From contig NZ_CABHMZ010000003.1 in the NCBI RefSeq assembly GCF_902167705.1, positions 1 to 64,000 of the forward strand: DNA of 64,000 nt, read 5' to 3'. The stretch is from Streptococcus constellatus. Lineage in GTDB: Bacteria > Bacillota > Bacilli > Lactobacillales > Streptococcaceae. The position numbers and the translations under genes were made by a program. Position 1 is the stretch's first letter, and every line of letters begins with the position of its first letter. Positions 37,339 to 48,412 of this stretch are shown here, piece after piece. Under the pieces are notes generated by a model. The model had not been told where the DNA came from. It saw only the letters and a list, made by a program, of their open reading frames with translations, and did not search any database.

Positions 37339-38264
37339 AGGTGCGGTCTTATGCCAATATTGCCATTATCAAATATTGGGGGAAGAAAGATACTGTCAAG
37401 ATCATTCCTGCAACGAGCAGTATTTCTTTGACCTTGGAAAATATGTACACAGAAACAACCCTATCTAGCTTACCAGCGAGTGCCCAGTCAGATGAATTTT
37501 ACATCAATGGTGTTCTGCAAGATCAAACCGAACATAAAAAAATGAGCAATATTGTAGATCGTTTTCGTCCTCACGGAGCTGGTTTTGTACGAATTGATAC
37601 CAACAATAATATGCCAACAGCAGCAGGGCTCTCATCTAGTTCGAGCGGTTTGTCTGCGCTCGTTAAGGCTTGTAATGACTTTTTTGAATTGCACTTGTCC
37701 ACAAAAGAACTGGCACAAAAGGCAAAGTTAGCTTCTGGATCTTCTTCACGGAGTTTTTATGGACCGATTGCGGCTTGGGACAAAGATAGCGGAGAGATTT
37801 ATCCAGTGAAGACAGATTTGAAATTAGCCATGATAATGCTGGTTTTGTATGATCAGAAAAAGCCGATTTCAAGTCGTGAGGGAATGAAACGCTGTGCAGA
37901 AACGTCCACGACATTTGATGATTGGGTGAAGCAGTCAGAAGAAGATTACAAAGCCATGCTGACTTATTTGTCTAACAATGATTTTACCAAGGTAGGAGAA
38001 TTAACGGAAAAAAATGCGCTTGCCATGCACGCCACCACTAAGACAGCAACACCAGCTTTTTCTTATTTGACCGAAAAAAGCTATGAAGCAATGGACTTCA
38101 TCAAACAATTACGCAGCCAGGGAGAGCATTGCTATTTCACGATGGACGCGGGACCGAATGTAAAAGTGCTGTGTTTGGAAGAAGATTTGGAGCATTTGGT
38201 GCCGATATTTGCAGCAAAATATCGCCTCATTGTCTCTAAAACGAAGGAATTGCCAGATGACTAA
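37320..38264 (+). CDS. mvaD: Diphosphomevalonate decarboxylase
   Basis: 314 aa. ATP-dependent decarboxylation of mevalonate 5-diphosphate to isopentenyl diphosphate. Family marks: RSYANIAIIKYWGKKD (9-24), PATSSISLTL, and NNMPTAAGLSSSSSGLSAL (about 96-114). YFTMDAGPNVKVLC near residue 280 holds the catalytic Asp. ATG 37320 lies inside the mvk 3' end; its stop overlaps the pmvK start by 8 nt. Tight overlaps show a translationally coupled operon. Confidence 0.95.
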   Translation: MDRKSVKVRSYANIAIIKYWGKKDTVKIIPATSSISLTLENMYTETTLSSLPASAQSDEFYINGVLQDQTEHKKMSNIVDRFRPHGAGFVRIDTNNNMPTAAGLSSSSSGLSALVKACNDFFELHLSTKELAQKAKLASGSSSRSFYGPIAAWDKDSGEIYPVKTDLKLAMIMLVLYDQKKPISSREGMKRCAETSTTFDDWVKQSEEDYKAMLTYLSNNDFTKVGELTEKNALAMHATTKTATPAFSYLTEKSYEAMDFIKQLRSQGEHCYFTMDAGPNVKVLCLEEDLEHLVPIFAAKYRLIVSKTKELPDD

Positions 38265-39245
38265 AACAGTAAGAACATGTGGGAAATTGTATTTGGCAGG
38301 GGAATATTCTGTATTGACGACCGGTCAAGGCGCGATTCTGAAAAATATTTCAATCTACATGACTGGGGAAATTCATTTTTCTGAATGTTACCAGCTGTTT
38401 TCAGATATGTTTGACCATGCTGTGGATTTGACACCTGATGATGACTATCATCTGATTCAAGACACGGTTGCCGTCATGGACGAGTTTTTGCAAAGTCGAT
38501 CCATTTCACTGCGTCCCTTTTCCTTAACCATTACTGGAAAAATGGAGCGAGATGGGAAAAAATTTGGTCTTGGCTCTAGTGGGAGTGTCGTAGTTTTAAC
38601 CATACGAGCAATAACAGCCTTGTATGGTCTGGCGTTATCTGCTGATGAAACCTTTAAGCTGGCAGCTTATGTCCTTCTTAAACGTGGGGATAATGGCTCC
38701 ATGGGAGATGTGGCGTGTATCGCTTATGAAGATTTGATTTATTACCAATCTTTTGACCGTCAAAAAATAGCAGAGCAGATCAATGAGTCGCCCTTAAAAC
38801 AGGTAATAGCTCAAGATTGGGGATATGTCATTCGGAGGATTCAACCGCAACTTACGTTTGACTTTCTTGTAGGCTGGACAAAAGAACCAGCTATTTCTAG
38901 AGATCTCATCAATCAGGTCACCTCAGCTATTTCATCCAGCTTTTTAGCGCAAACGCAAGAAGACGTTCTTCGACTGGAGAAGGCGTTGCTTGCTGGTGAG
39001 AAAGAAATTCTTAAGGAAAGTTTAGAAAAAGTTAGCCACCTATTGATGGAACTTAGCCCTGCTATTTATAATGAAAAACTGAGAGCTTTAAAAAGAGCCA
39101 GTCAAGGATTGGACTGTGTGGCAAAGAGCAGCGGTGCTGGCGGTGGCGACTGTGGCATAGCGCTGTCTTTTGATTCGCAAGCCAGTGAAATCTTAGTGGA
39201 GCGTTGGCAGGTAGCCGGAATTGAATTGTTGTATCGGGAGAAGTT

Positions 39246-39249
<4 letters not shown>
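38257..39249 (+). CDS. pmvK: Phosphomevalonate kinase
   Basis: 330 aa from ATG 38257; the longer frame from 38209 runs within mvaD. GHMP-type enzyme making mevalonate 5-diphosphate. N-terminal CGKLYLAGEYSVLTTGQGAI (7-26), ATP loop KKFGLGSSGSVVVLTIRA (about 100-117), and C-terminal AKSSGAGGGDCGIAL. Its stop overlaps the start of a GNAT gene by 4 nt. In many streptococci fni follows directly; here one gene intervenes. Confidence 0.94.
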
Positions 39250-40817
<1,568 letters not shown>

Positions 40818-40819
40818 GG

Positions 40820-42100
40820 CTATGATTTTTGACGAATGTCTTCTAAGATTTCTTGCGCTCTTTTGAGACTAAAATTTTTCTCGGAAATAAGTTGAGAAAC
40901 GAGAGGAGCGATTTCTGTATCTTTAGCTCCTGCTAAAAGAGCGAGAGACTTAGCTTGCAACTTCATGTGACCGTGCTGGATGCCGGTACTGACCAGGGCT
41001 TTCAGAGCCGAAAAATTTTGTGCTAAGCCGATAGATGCAATGATACTAGCTAACTTTTTGGCAGTTGGTTGTTTTAGCAAATCAAAGCTAACTTCTACTG
41101 TAGGGTTGAGCCCAATGGAGCCCCCTTTTGTAGCAATGGGAAGAGGAAGCGTAATCTCTCCGCAGAGCGTTTGAGTGGCTTCCTTGATTGACCAAGTAGT
41201 CAATCCTTGATAGGAACCATTTCTACTAGCATAGGCATGCGCGCCTGCTTCAATTGCCCGCCAATCATTTCCTGTTGCCAGCACAACAGCGTCAATTCCA
41301 TTGAAAATGCCTTTGTTGTGGGTGCTGGCACGATAAGGATCTTGTTTGGCGAATTGGCTTGCCAGCACGATTTTCTTAGCAATGTCAATGGCTTCTGATT
41401 TATTTCGACTGAGAAAACGAAGATCAATTTCACAGGTAGCAGTTACCAAGGCTTCTGTCGCATAATTTGATAGAATTGCCATCAAGCTTTTACCACCAGA
41501 TAACTCTTCTAATGGTGGTTTCAACGCTTCTAGCATAGTATTGAGGATATTGGCCCCCATAGCTTCTTGGGTGTCAACTGTTAGATAAACGACTAAAAAT
41601 TCAGTTTCGCCATTCAGCCATTCTACACGTAAATCGCGCGCACCGCCTCCACGGTTGACAATCGACGGATGGGCTTGATTGGCCAGTTCTAGCAACTCTT
41701 GCTTGTGGTTTTGGATATTTTTTATAGCTGTTTCAATATTTGCAACTTGATAAAGAGCCACCTGTCCAATCATTTGACGATTGTGAATAGCCGTTTTGAA
41801 GCCCCCAGAACGTTTAATCATTTTTGCTGCAAAGCTAGCAGCCGCAACGACAGAGGGTTCTTCTGTTGCGAAAGGAACTTGATAAACTTGCCCGTCTACC
41901 ATGACGTCAGGAACGAAAGCGTAAGGGAGGGCAAAGGTTCCGATGACATTTTCGCTCATTTGGTCGGCTGTCGAAAGAGGAAGTGTGTGGTTGTGCTCAA
42001 GGTTTATTTGATTGTCTTCGTTTAGCAGGTGATAATCTTGCAAAGTCTTTAACCGTTCTTGCAACGATTTTTTGGAAAAACCCGTCCAACTTATTTTCAT
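40820..42100 (-). CDS. mvaA: Hydroxymethylglutaryl-CoA reductase (class II)
   Basis: 426 aa from ATG 42100; the frame continues upstream inside mvaS. It reduces HMG-CoA to mevalonate. Class II features: FALPYAFVPDVMVDG (substrate part, with VPFATEEPSVVAAASFAAKMI), GARDLRVEWL, DTQEAMGANILNTMLE (about 180-195) and NKGIFNGIDAVVLATGNDWRAIEAGAHAYA. It starts one nucleotide beyond the mvaS stop, so the two form an operon that faces the mvk-fni operon. Confidence 0.95.
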   Translation of the reverse strand: MKISWTGFSKKSLQERLKTLQDYHLLNEDNQINLEHNHTLPLSTADQMSENVIGTFALPYAFVPDVMVDGQVYQVPFATEEPSVVAAASFAAKMIKRSGGFKTAIHNRQMIGQVALYQVANIETAIKNIQNHKQELLELANQAHPSIVNRGGGARDLRVEWLNGETEFLVVYLTVDTQEAMGANILNTMLEALKPPLEELSGGKSLMAILSNYATEALVTATCEIDLRFLSRNKSEAIDIAKKIVLASQFAKQDPYRASTHNKGIFNGIDAVVLATGNDWRAIEAGAHAYASRNGSYQGLTTWSIKEATQTLCGEITLPLPIATKGGSIGLNPTVEVSFDLLKQPTAKKLASIIASIGLAQNFSALKALVSTGIQHGHMKLQAKSLALLAGAKDTEIAPLVSQLISEKNFSLKRAQEILEDIRQKS

Positions 42101-42101
42101 A

Positions 42102-43274
42102 TTATTTTTCCACCTTGATATATCTGCGTTGATGCTCAACAATTTCTGCTAAAGCAAAGTCTTGATTTTCATAGCCCGTAAAGCTAGCCGATCCATTTTC
42201 ATCCAGACTTGCTTCTTCAAAAAATATTTTCTCATAATCTGGAATGCTTAAAGGCGTGCGCTTATTGAGTATTTCCATACGATTGGCTTTGAGTTGTTGG
42301 TTAAAACCTGCTACGAGCTGGCCACTAAAGATTTCTGAGACAGCTCCACTTCCATAGCTAAAGAGCGCAATTCGATCGCCTGCTTTAAGAGTCCTGCTAT
42401 TTTCAAGCAGGGAAAGGAGCCCCAAAAAGAGGGAGCCTGTGTAGATATTCCCTACCTTTTGGCTGTAAAGAATGGATTGCTCGAAATTCGCTTGTAGTTG
42501 CTCTTGCTGCTCAATTGGCAAACTCTTATCCATAATCTTTTTCATCCCCTTTAAAGCTAATTTAGGATAAGGTAAATGGAAACAAACTGCTGCAAAATCT
42601 TTTAGGGACACTTGATTGCGTTTTTGGTACTCCGCCCAAGTTGTTTTTAGACTGTCTAAATACTGTTGCGTAGAATACATGCCATTGACAAACGGCGTTG
42701 TCGAATAATTTGGTCGCCAAAAGTCCATAATATCTCGTGTTTGAGCAACATTATCTTCATTAAAAATGAGAATCCGTGGGTTGCTTGTGATGAGCATAGC
42801 CACTGCTCCAGCTCCTTGTGTTGGCTCTCCCGGTGTCTCAATACCGTATTTGGCAATATCACTTGCAATGACCAACACCTTTGAGCTAGGGTGTTTTTCG
42901 ACATGCAACTTCGCATAATCCAGTGCGGCAGTGGCGCTATAGCAAGCCTCTTTCATTTCAAAACTGCGTGCAAATGGCTGAATTCCGAGCAGACCATGAA
43001 CAAAAACAGCAGAGGCCTTGCTTTGGTCAATCCCAGATTCGCTGGCTACAATCACCATGTCAATAGCTTGCTTATCTTCTTCGGTCAAAATAGACTCTGC
43101 AGCACTTGCTCCCATGGTTACAATATCCTCTGTGATAGGGGCAATACTGATTTCTTTTAGTAAAAGCCCCTTGCTTAGTTTTTCTGGATCAATGTTGCGT
43201 GCTGCTGCTAAATTTTCTAATTTTAATACGTAATTGGCTGTCGCAAAGCCAATTTTATCAATTCCAATGTTCAT
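42102..43274 (-). CDS. mvaS: Hydroxymethylglutaryl-CoA synthase
   Basis: 390 aa from ATG 43274 (AGAGG 5 nt upstream); ATG 43277 is the alternative. It condenses acetyl-CoA with acetoacetyl-CoA. Motifs: NIGIDKIGFATANYVL, SESGIDQSKASAVFVHGLLGI, nucleophile FEMKEACYSATAAL (Cys about 110) and the catalytic His in VCFHLPYPKLALKGMKK (about 233). First gene of the minus-strand mevalonate operon. The leader has a 14-bp palindrome that may be an operator. Confidence 0.95.
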   Translation of the reverse strand: MNIGIDKIGFATANYVLKLENLAAARNIDPEKLSKGLLLKEISIAPITEDIVTMGASAAESILTEEDKQAIDMVIVASESGIDQSKASAVFVHGLLGIQPFARSFEMKEACYSATAALDYAKLHVEKHPSSKVLVIASDIAKYGIETPGEPTQGAGAVAMLITSNPRILIFNEDNVAQTRDIMDFWRPNYSTTPFVNGMYSTQQYLDSLKTTWAEYQKRNQVSLKDFAAVCFHLPYPKLALKGMKKIMDKSLPIEQQEQLQANFEQSILYSQKVGNIYTGSLFLGLLSLLENSRTLKAGDRIALFSYGSGAVSEIFSGQLVAGFNQQLKANRMEILNKRTPLSIPDYEKIFFEEASLDENGSASFTGYENQDFALAEIVEHQRRYIKVEK

Positions 43275-43296
43275 CATTACCTCTATATATTTTTCG

Positions 43297-43310
43297 GTTT
43301 GATATCAAAC
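43297..43310. promoter_or_regulatory. Perfect palindrome in the mvaS leader
   Basis: GTTTGATATCAAAC, 14 bp, self-complementary. It lies 13 bp downstream of the extended -10 for mvaS, an operator position. TTTGA/TCAAA half-sites resemble those of the fatty-acid regulator FabT, but with the centre one base shorter than I remember for FabT. Confidence 0.5.
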
Positions 43311-43322
43311 TTATTCTATTCC

Positions 43323-43331
43323 ATTTTATCA
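43323..43331 (-). promoter_or_regulatory. Extended -10 promoter of mvaS-mvaA
   Basis: The minus strand reads TGATAAAAT, about 50 nt before the mvaS start. TAGAAT just downstream is an alternative -10. Confidence 0.5.
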
Positions 43332-43351
43332 TAATTAAGGTGGAAACTGAG

Positions 43352-43380
43352 AAAAAAGCCTTCTTGCGAAAAGAAGGACT
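43352..43380 (-). terminator. Terminator of the thrE genes
   Basis: CCTTCTT (43359-43365) pairs with AAGAAGG (43371-43377); on the minus strand a T-run follows. Confidence 0.82.
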
Positions 43381-43407
43381 TTGGACGTTTTTAGTAGTTG
43401 TGTTGAA

Positions 43408-43857
43408 TTATGAAGAACGATGCTTTTGCAGATAATGGTAGAGTCTGAGTACCATCGTACCACTTGCCATTCCAATTGAAATGACCAAGGCCAAAATCAG
43501 CACCAGTGTAGCATTGACCATAGCATGGCTATAATTTCCAGTAACAAAAAAGGCGGTTGTACGATAGGAAAGGTAGCCCGGAACCAGAGGAGCCAAAATA
43601 GCCAAGATAAAGACGACCGCAGGCGTTTTATAGAGAATACTCAACACTTGACTAATGCAAGACCCGATAATGGCTGCAATGAACGTAGCAATGATGACAT
43701 TTGTCGGACCTTTTAGCACATAATACAATAACCAGATAAACATTCCAAGAACTCCTCCTGGAATGAGCATGCTTTTTTGAACATTTAAAACGATTAAGAA
43801 CATCACAATTGCAAGAAAACTTGCTGCAGCTTGTAGTAAGACAGTCAATGGATTCAC
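43408..43857 (-). CDS. Threonine/serine exporter, ThrE C-terminal half (DUF3815)
   Basis: 149 aa, four membrane helices. It corresponds to the second half of corynebacterial ThrE, which exports threonine and serine. Typical segments: ASFLAIVMFLIVLNVQKSMLIPGG and VFILAILAPLVPGYLSYRTTAFFVTGNY. The partner half lies 3 nt upstream on the same strand. In streptococci ThrE is normally split into two such genes, so this is not a broken gene. Actual substrates untested. Confidence 0.88.
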   Translation of the reverse strand: MNPLTVLLQAAASFLAIVMFLIVLNVQKSMLIPGGVLGMFIWLLYYVLKGPTNVIIATFIAAIIGSCISQVLSILYKTPAVVFILAILAPLVPGYLSYRTTAFFVTGNYSHAMVNATLVLILALVISIGMASGTMVLRLYHYLQKHRSS

Positions 43858-43860
43858 CTT

Positions 43861-44643
43861 TTATTTCATTAGGACGAGAGCTACGGAAGTGCCAGCTCCG
43901 AGTGCCAGAGTAATTAACAGCGTTTCAAAGATTTTGCTCATACCAGAGTTGAGATGATTGGTCATCAAATCACGTACAGCATTGGTTAGAGCAATACCGG
44001 GAACAAAAGGCATGACAGCACCAGCGATGATCAGGTCAGCACTGGAAGGAAAGCCAGAATAGCGTGCCCAGATTTGTGCCAGCAGTCCAAAAACGAAAGC
44101 ACCGGCAAAAGCTGTGACAAAAGGGATGCGCACATATTTATTGACGGAAAGAGAGAAGGCAAAGCCAAAGAAGGTCGCAAGAGCAGCTCCGATTGCGTCA
44201 TAGAGATTTCCACCAAACATGATAGAGAAAAAAGGAGCACTAATAGTAGCAGCTAGTATTAGTTGCTTGTTTGTGTAAGGCGTTTTTTTCTTTTTTAGCT
44301 GAGTTAATTTCTCAAACGCTTCTTCAAGAGTGATGTCTCCACTAACAAGCTCACGAGATACTTGATTGACATCACACACTTTTTCAATATTATAATTTGA
44401 ATGAGTGATACGTTTCATTCGCGAAATATTGGTGTTTTCAATTGAAAAGAAAATGGCAACTGGCATTGCGAGAGCATTACAGTCTATAATCCCTTGAGAA
44501 TGGGCAATCCGAATCATCGTATCTTCTACCCGATAAATCTCAGAGCCACTCTGAAGCAAAAGCGTACCTGCTAACATCAAGACATCAACAGCTAGATTAA
44601 ATTGAACTTCCCTTTCCAAATCTAAAGCTTTTTTCTCCACCAT
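43861..44643 (-). CDS. Threonine/serine exporter, ThrE N-terminal half (DUF1212)
   Basis: 260 aa. A soluble N-terminal part (1-115, AVDVLMLAGTLLLQSGSEIYRVEDTMIRIA) with the DUF1212 pattern precedes five membrane helices (about 125-258), including the AGAVMPFVPGIALTNAVRDLMTNH segment. Start ATG 44643 has GGGTG upstream on the minus strand. It forms a two-gene unit with the DUF3815 half and has its own promoter just after the pflB terminator. Confidence 0.9.
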   Translation of the reverse strand: MVEKKALDLEREVQFNLAVDVLMLAGTLLLQSGSEIYRVEDTMIRIAHSQGIIDCNALAMPVAIFFSIENTNISRMKRITHSNYNIEKVCDVNQVSRELVSGDITLEEAFEKLTQLKKKKTPYTNKQLILAATISAPFFSIMFGGNLYDAIGAALATFFGFAFSLSVNKYVRIPFVTAFAGAFVFGLLAQIWARYSGFPSSADLIIAGAVMPFVPGIALTNAVRDLMTNHLNSGMSKIFETLLITLALGAGTSVALVLMK

Positions 44644-44678
44644 TTTTACACCCTTTTCTTTTAACTAACAATAAGTCT

Positions 44679-44687
44679 ATTATAGCA
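44679..44687 (-). promoter_or_regulatory. Extended -10 promoter of the thrE genes
   Basis: The minus strand reads TGCTATAAT, 36 nt before ATG 44643 and just downstream of the pflB terminator. Confidence 0.72.
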
Positions 44688-44696
44688 TAAAAAAGA

Positions 44697-44730
44697 AGAA
44701 AACCAGCTGGAAATACCAACTGGTTTTTGA
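44697..44730 (-). terminator. Terminator of pflB
   Basis: AAAACCAGCTGG (44699-44710) pairs with CCAACTGGTTTT (44716-44727) with one mismatch; the minus strand ends in TTTTCTTC. Confidence 0.8.
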
Positions 44731-44743
44731 GAATAAAGTTGAA

Positions 44744-47059
44744 TTAGCTAAGGGCGTCATCCATTGAGAGAACTTCGTGGAAGACACGTTGAGTCAATTC
44801 AGTTTTTTGTTCTGGTGTGAGGTATTTGGTATTTACACAGTAACCTGAGATACGAACGATAACGTCTTCGCCATTCATAATCTTGTCATAGACATCTTTC
44901 AAGTCCATAACGTTCAAGTTGACGTGTTGACCACCATTTTCAAAGTAACCGTCAAGAATTGTTACCAAGTTATCCACTTGTTCTTCACGAGTTTTACCAA
45001 GAGCACGAGGTGAAACTTGTGTAGTAAGAGAGATACCGTCTGCTGCATAACTAAAGTCAAGGCTAGCTAGTGAATTGAGGTTTTGCAACCAACCACCGCG
45101 AGCTTTGTTAGATGGGTTAGCACCTGGTGAGAAGAATTCCAATTTAGACAAGTTCACGCTACCGTCTTCGTTGAGGTAAACACCTTTGTGAACTGGGGAG
45201 TTACCAGTTTGTTTAGAGTAAGCAACGTTAGATGTGATAGTAAGAAGAGATACAGTTGCTTCAGCGTTCTTGTAAAGTTTGTGGCTGCGAAGACGAGTAG
45301 TGTACGCTTCGATCAACCATTCAGCCAATTCGTTTGAACGAGGATCATCTTCACCCCAGCGTGGATAGTCGCCAGTAGTTTCGTAGTCGTAGATATAGCC
45401 ATTTTCATCACGGATTGGTTTAACCGTTGCATATTTAATAGCTGACAAAGTATCAACCGTGTTGGCAAATCCACAGATACCAAATCCCATGTTAGCACGT
45501 TGATGAGTTGGCAAGAAGGCCATTTGAACAGCTTCGTAGTTGTACTTGTCTGTCATGTAGTGAATGATGTTCAATGCATCTACGTAAGTATCTGTCAACC
45601 AATCAAGTGATTTTTCAAAGTTAGCTTTAACAGTATCAAAGTCAAGCACTTCATCACGAATAGGGTCGATGTCAAATACTTTGTAATCTTTGTGAACATC
45701 ATCGTAACCGCCATTCAGACCAGTCAAAAGAGCTTTCAAGACATTTACACGAGCACCGAAGTATTGGATGTTGTGGCGTTGTTCTTCATTTTCTGGGTCA
45801 AGCGGAGACACACAGCATGAGATACAGCTCATTTCACCGTAACCATCTTTAGCCATTGTAGTCACACCTTCATACTGGATAGAAGAGTGTTTGTGGCTCA
45901 TGTGCATGCAGTAGTGGCGGAATGAGTAAGGAAGTTTGTCAGTCCAGAGAACAGTTAAGTTTGGCTCTGGTGAGTTACCGATATTGTCAAGTGTGTTCAA
46001 GAAACGGTAATCCATCTTCGTAACACGGTGACGACCGTCATTTCCCATACCTGCCATAGAAGTTGTGATGAAGGTTGGGTCACCTGAGTACAGTTGGTCA
46101 TATGCTTTTGTACGAGCAAATTTTACAGTACGAAGTTTCAAGACAAAGTCATCAACGAATTCTTGGATTTCGCTTTCAGTATAAGTACCGCGAGCTAAGT
46201 CACGTTCTGCAAATACGTCAAGGACGATTGGCACACGACCAAGTGAAGTTGCAGCTCCGTTAATAACGCGGCAGACAGCCATGAAGGCAATGTTCACCCA
46301 TTGGATAGCTTCTTTTGTATCATAAGCTGGACGACGAACATCTACTCCATAAAGATCACCCAATTTTACTACTTCACCAAGGGCTTGGTATTGAAGATTG
46401 ATTTCTTCGCGGAGGCGGATTGTTTCTTCGTCAATTTCAGTCAAAGCGTTCCAGTCGTTCACTTTTTCAGCCATGAGGTAATCAGCCCCGTAAAGTGCAA
46501 GACGTGCGTAAACACCGATGATACGTCCACGTGAGTAAGCATCTGGAAGACCAGTTACAGTGTGAGCATGACGAGCACGACGGATATTTGAAGTGTAGGC
46601 ACGGAAAATACCGTCATTAACAGTTGTTACATATTTAGTAAAGATTTCATGAACAGCTGGGTCTGGTTCGTATCCGTTTTCTTTCAAAGTTGTTTCAGCC
46701 ATTCGGATACCACCTTTTGGCATGAAGTTGAGTTTGAAGAGTTCGTCATTTTGGATACCGTAAATGAGTTCGTTATCTTTATCAATGTAACCAGCTGGAA
46801 TGCCTGCAATAGATGTTGGACGTGTATCCATTGGGAAGCGTGTTGCTTCATAGTGTGCTTTTGTTTCTTCTACGATTTTTTTGATGTGAAGAGAGCGTTC
46901 CGTTGGACCAGCTAAGAAGCTTTCGTCTCCATCATAAGGAGTGTAGTTTGCTTGAACAAAACGAGAAATGCTAGCTTTTTCTTTCCAATCTTCACCTTTG
47001 AAGCCTTCCCAAGCTTTGTCAAAAATATCTTGTGCTTCGACAACAGTTTTAACAACCAT
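44744..47059 (-). CDS. pflB: Formate acetyltransferase (pyruvate formate-lyase)
   Basis: 771 aa glycyl-radical enzyme cleaving pyruvate with CoA to acetyl-CoA and formate in anaerobic mixed-acid fermentation. The active-site Cys pair is in [20 protein letters not shown] (near residue 400-415). The radical Gly is in [16 protein letters not shown] near the C-terminus (about 740), where the activating enzyme acts. The activase is not in this window. Codon bias indicates high expression. The upstream region has a cre site between -35 and -10, consistent with catabolite control of pfl in streptococci. Confidence 0.97.
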   Translation of the reverse strand: MVVKTVVEAQDIFDKAWEGFKGEDWKEKASISRFVQANYTPYDGDESFLAGPTERSLHIKKIVEETKAHYEATRFPMDTRPTSIAGIPAGYIDKDNELIYGIQNDELFKLNFMPKGGIRMAETTLKENGYEPDPAVHEIFTKYVTTVNDGIFRAYTSNIRRARHAHTVTGLPDAYSRGRIIGVYARLALYGADYLMAEKVNDWNALTEIDEETIRLREEINLQYQALGEVVKLGDLYGVDVRRPAYDTKEAIQWVNIAFMAVCRVINGAATSLGRVPIVLDVFAERDLARGTYTESEIQEFVDDFVLKLRTVKFARTKAYDQLYSGDPTFITTSMAGMGNDGRHRVTKMDYRFLNTLDNIGNSPEPNLTVLWTDKLPYSFRHYCMHMSHKHSSIQYEGVTTMAKDGYGEMSCISCCVSPLDPENEEQRHNIQYFGARVNVLKALLTGLNGGYDDVHKDYKVFDIDPIRDEVLDFDTVKANFEKSLDWLTDTYVDALNIIHYMTDKYNYEAVQMAFLPTHQRANMGFGICGFANTVDTLSAIKYATVKPIRDENGYIYDYETTGDYPRWGEDDPRSNELAEWLIEAYTTRLRSHKLYKNAEATVSLLTITSNVAYSKQTGNSPVHKGVYLNEDGSVNLSKLEFFSPGANPSNKARGGWLQNLNSLASLDFSYAADGISLTTQVSPRALGKTREEQVDNLVTILDGYFENGGQHVNLNVMDLKDVYDKIMNGEDVIVRISGYCVNTKYLTPEQKTELTQRVFHEVLSMDDALS

Positions 47060-47083
47060 GTTTTTTCCTCTTTTTTCTTTCTA

Positions 47084-47102
47084 GTAACAGTCCATCTGTT
47101 AC
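47084..47102 (-). promoter_or_regulatory. Hairpin in the pflB 5' leader
   Basis: GTAACAG (47084-47090) pairs perfectly with CTGTTAC (47096-47102) around a 5-nt loop, directly after the predicted transcript start. It may protect the mRNA 5' end or serve as an operator. Confidence 0.45.
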
Positions 47103-47115
47103 ACCTTATATGAAA

Positions 47116-47144
47116 ATTATATCATACAGTAACCGTTTACACAA
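47116..47144 (-). promoter_or_regulatory. pflB promoter with cre (CcpA) site
   Basis: Minus strand: TTGTGT (47139-47144), 17-bp spacer, extended -10 TGATATAAT (TATAAT at 47116-47121). The cre-like TGTAAACGGTTACT (47128-47141) matches 13 of 14 consensus positions in either orientation and fills the spacer, a repressing position. Confidence 0.75.
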
Positions 47145-47245
47145 AGCATTTCTATGGAATTTTAACTTTTTCTTTTATAATACAGTTTGAAAAATAAGAA
47201 ATAATTGTATTATATTTTTGAAAAATCATGCTGTTTTCAAATATT

Positions 47246-47273
47246 TTGGGAAAAATGATAAAAATTGTATAAT
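47246..47273 (+). promoter_or_regulatory. Promoter of dinB
   Basis: TTGGGA (47246-47251), 16-bp spacer, TATAAT (47268-47273). No LexA/HdiR-type operator was recognised. Confidence 0.6.
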
Positions 47274-47309
47274 GGAAGAAAGAAAAGAGTCAAGAAAGGA
47301 GTTGTATTG

Positions 47310-48377
47310 ATGTTAATTTTTCCTTTAATCAATGATACGTCTCGGAAAATCATTCACATTGATATGGATGCCTTTTTTGCCTCCGTAGAAGAAAGAGACA
47401 ACCCAGCACTAAAAGGCAAGCCTGTCATCATCGGAGCTGACCCTCGCTTGACAGGTGGACGAGGTGTTGTTTCGACTTGCAATTATGAGGCGCGAAAGTT
47501 TGGCGTGCATTCAGCAATGAGTTCCAAAGAGGCTTATGAGCGCTGTCCGCAGGCGGTTTTCATTTCGGGAAATTATGAGAAATATCAGGCGGTCAGCCAG
47601 CAAATTCGAGCCATTTTTAAACGATATACAGATGTGATTGAGCCTATCAGTATTGACGAAGCCTATCTGGATGTGACCAAAAATAAGTTAGGTATGAAAT
47701 CTGCTGTCAAGATAGCCAAGTTAATCCAGCACGACATATGGATAGAGCTTCATTTGACCAGTTCTGCTGGCGTTTCCTACAATAAGTTTTTAGCCAAAAT
47801 GGCTAGTGACTATGAAAAACCTCACGGTTTGACGGTTGTTTTGCCCGAAGAAGCAGAAGCTTTTCTCTCTCAAATGGATGTGGCCAAGTTTTACGGTGTT
47901 GGGAAAAAGACGGTAGAAAAACTGCATGATATGGGCGTTTATACGGGAGCAGATTTGTTAGAAATTCCTGAGATGACCTTGATTGATTTGTTCGGTCGGT
48001 TTGGTTTTGACCTTTATCGCAAGGCAAGAGGAATTAGTAATTCACCAGTGAAAGTCAACCGTATTCGTAAGTCTATCGGTAAAGAAAGAACTTATGGGAA
48101 GTTGCTCTATAGCGAAGACGACATAAAAAAAGAGCTAACGCTTTTGTCGCAAAAGGTTGCTCTCAGTTTAAAAAAACATGGAAAGTCTGGAAAGACGATT
48201 GTTTTGAAGATTCGTTATGCAGATTTTTCGACATTGACAAAGAGACGTAGTTTGGTGACTAGGACGCAAGATGCAGAGCAGATTGAGCGCGTTGCACATG
48301 AGATTTATGATAGTTTAGATGAGCAAGCAAGAGGTGTACGCCTTTTAGGCGTGACAGTGACTGGGTTTGGAGTGTAG
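47310..48377 (+). CDS. dinB: DNA polymerase IV
   Basis: 355 aa from ATG 47310, with AAAGGAG at 47296-47302; the frame extends to 47265 without a site. Y-family translesion polymerase. Catalytic acids in [19 protein letters not shown] and [12 protein letters not shown], the KPVIIG steric segment, and helix-hairpin-helix [17 protein letters not shown]. The little finger domain follows from about 240. The usual C-terminal clamp-binding motif is not obvious; the protein ends [11 protein letters not shown]. Transcribed alone, convergent with recD2. Confidence 0.95.
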   Translation: MLIFPLINDTSRKIIHIDMDAFFASVEERDNPALKGKPVIIGADPRLTGGRGVVSTCNYEARKFGVHSAMSSKEAYERCPQAVFISGNYEKYQAVSQQIRAIFKRYTDVIEPISIDEAYLDVTKNKLGMKSAVKIAKLIQHDIWIELHLTSSAGVSYNKFLAKMASDYEKPHGLTVVLPEEAEAFLSQMDVAKFYGVGKKTVEKLHDMGVYTGADLLEIPEMTLIDLFGRFGFDLYRKARGISNSPVKVNRIRKSIGKERTYGKLLYSEDDIKKELTLLSQKVALSLKKHGKSGKTIVLKIRYADFSTLTKRRSLVTRTQDAEQIERVAHEIYDSLDEQARGVRLLGVTVTGFGV

Positions 48378-48410
48378 AAAGTTTGGAAGGGGGAATTCCA
48401 AACTTTTTTA
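48378..48410 (+). terminator. Terminator of dinB
   Basis: Perfect 11-bp stem AAAGTTTGGAA (48378-48388) / TTCCAAACTTT (48396-48406), followed by T-run. It also lies just past the recD2 stop. Confidence 0.85.
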
Positions 48411-48412
48411 GA

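Noticed and set aside
43408-44643. ThrE gene broken by a frameshift
   Set aside because: Two separate genes with their own starts are the normal split form in streptococci.
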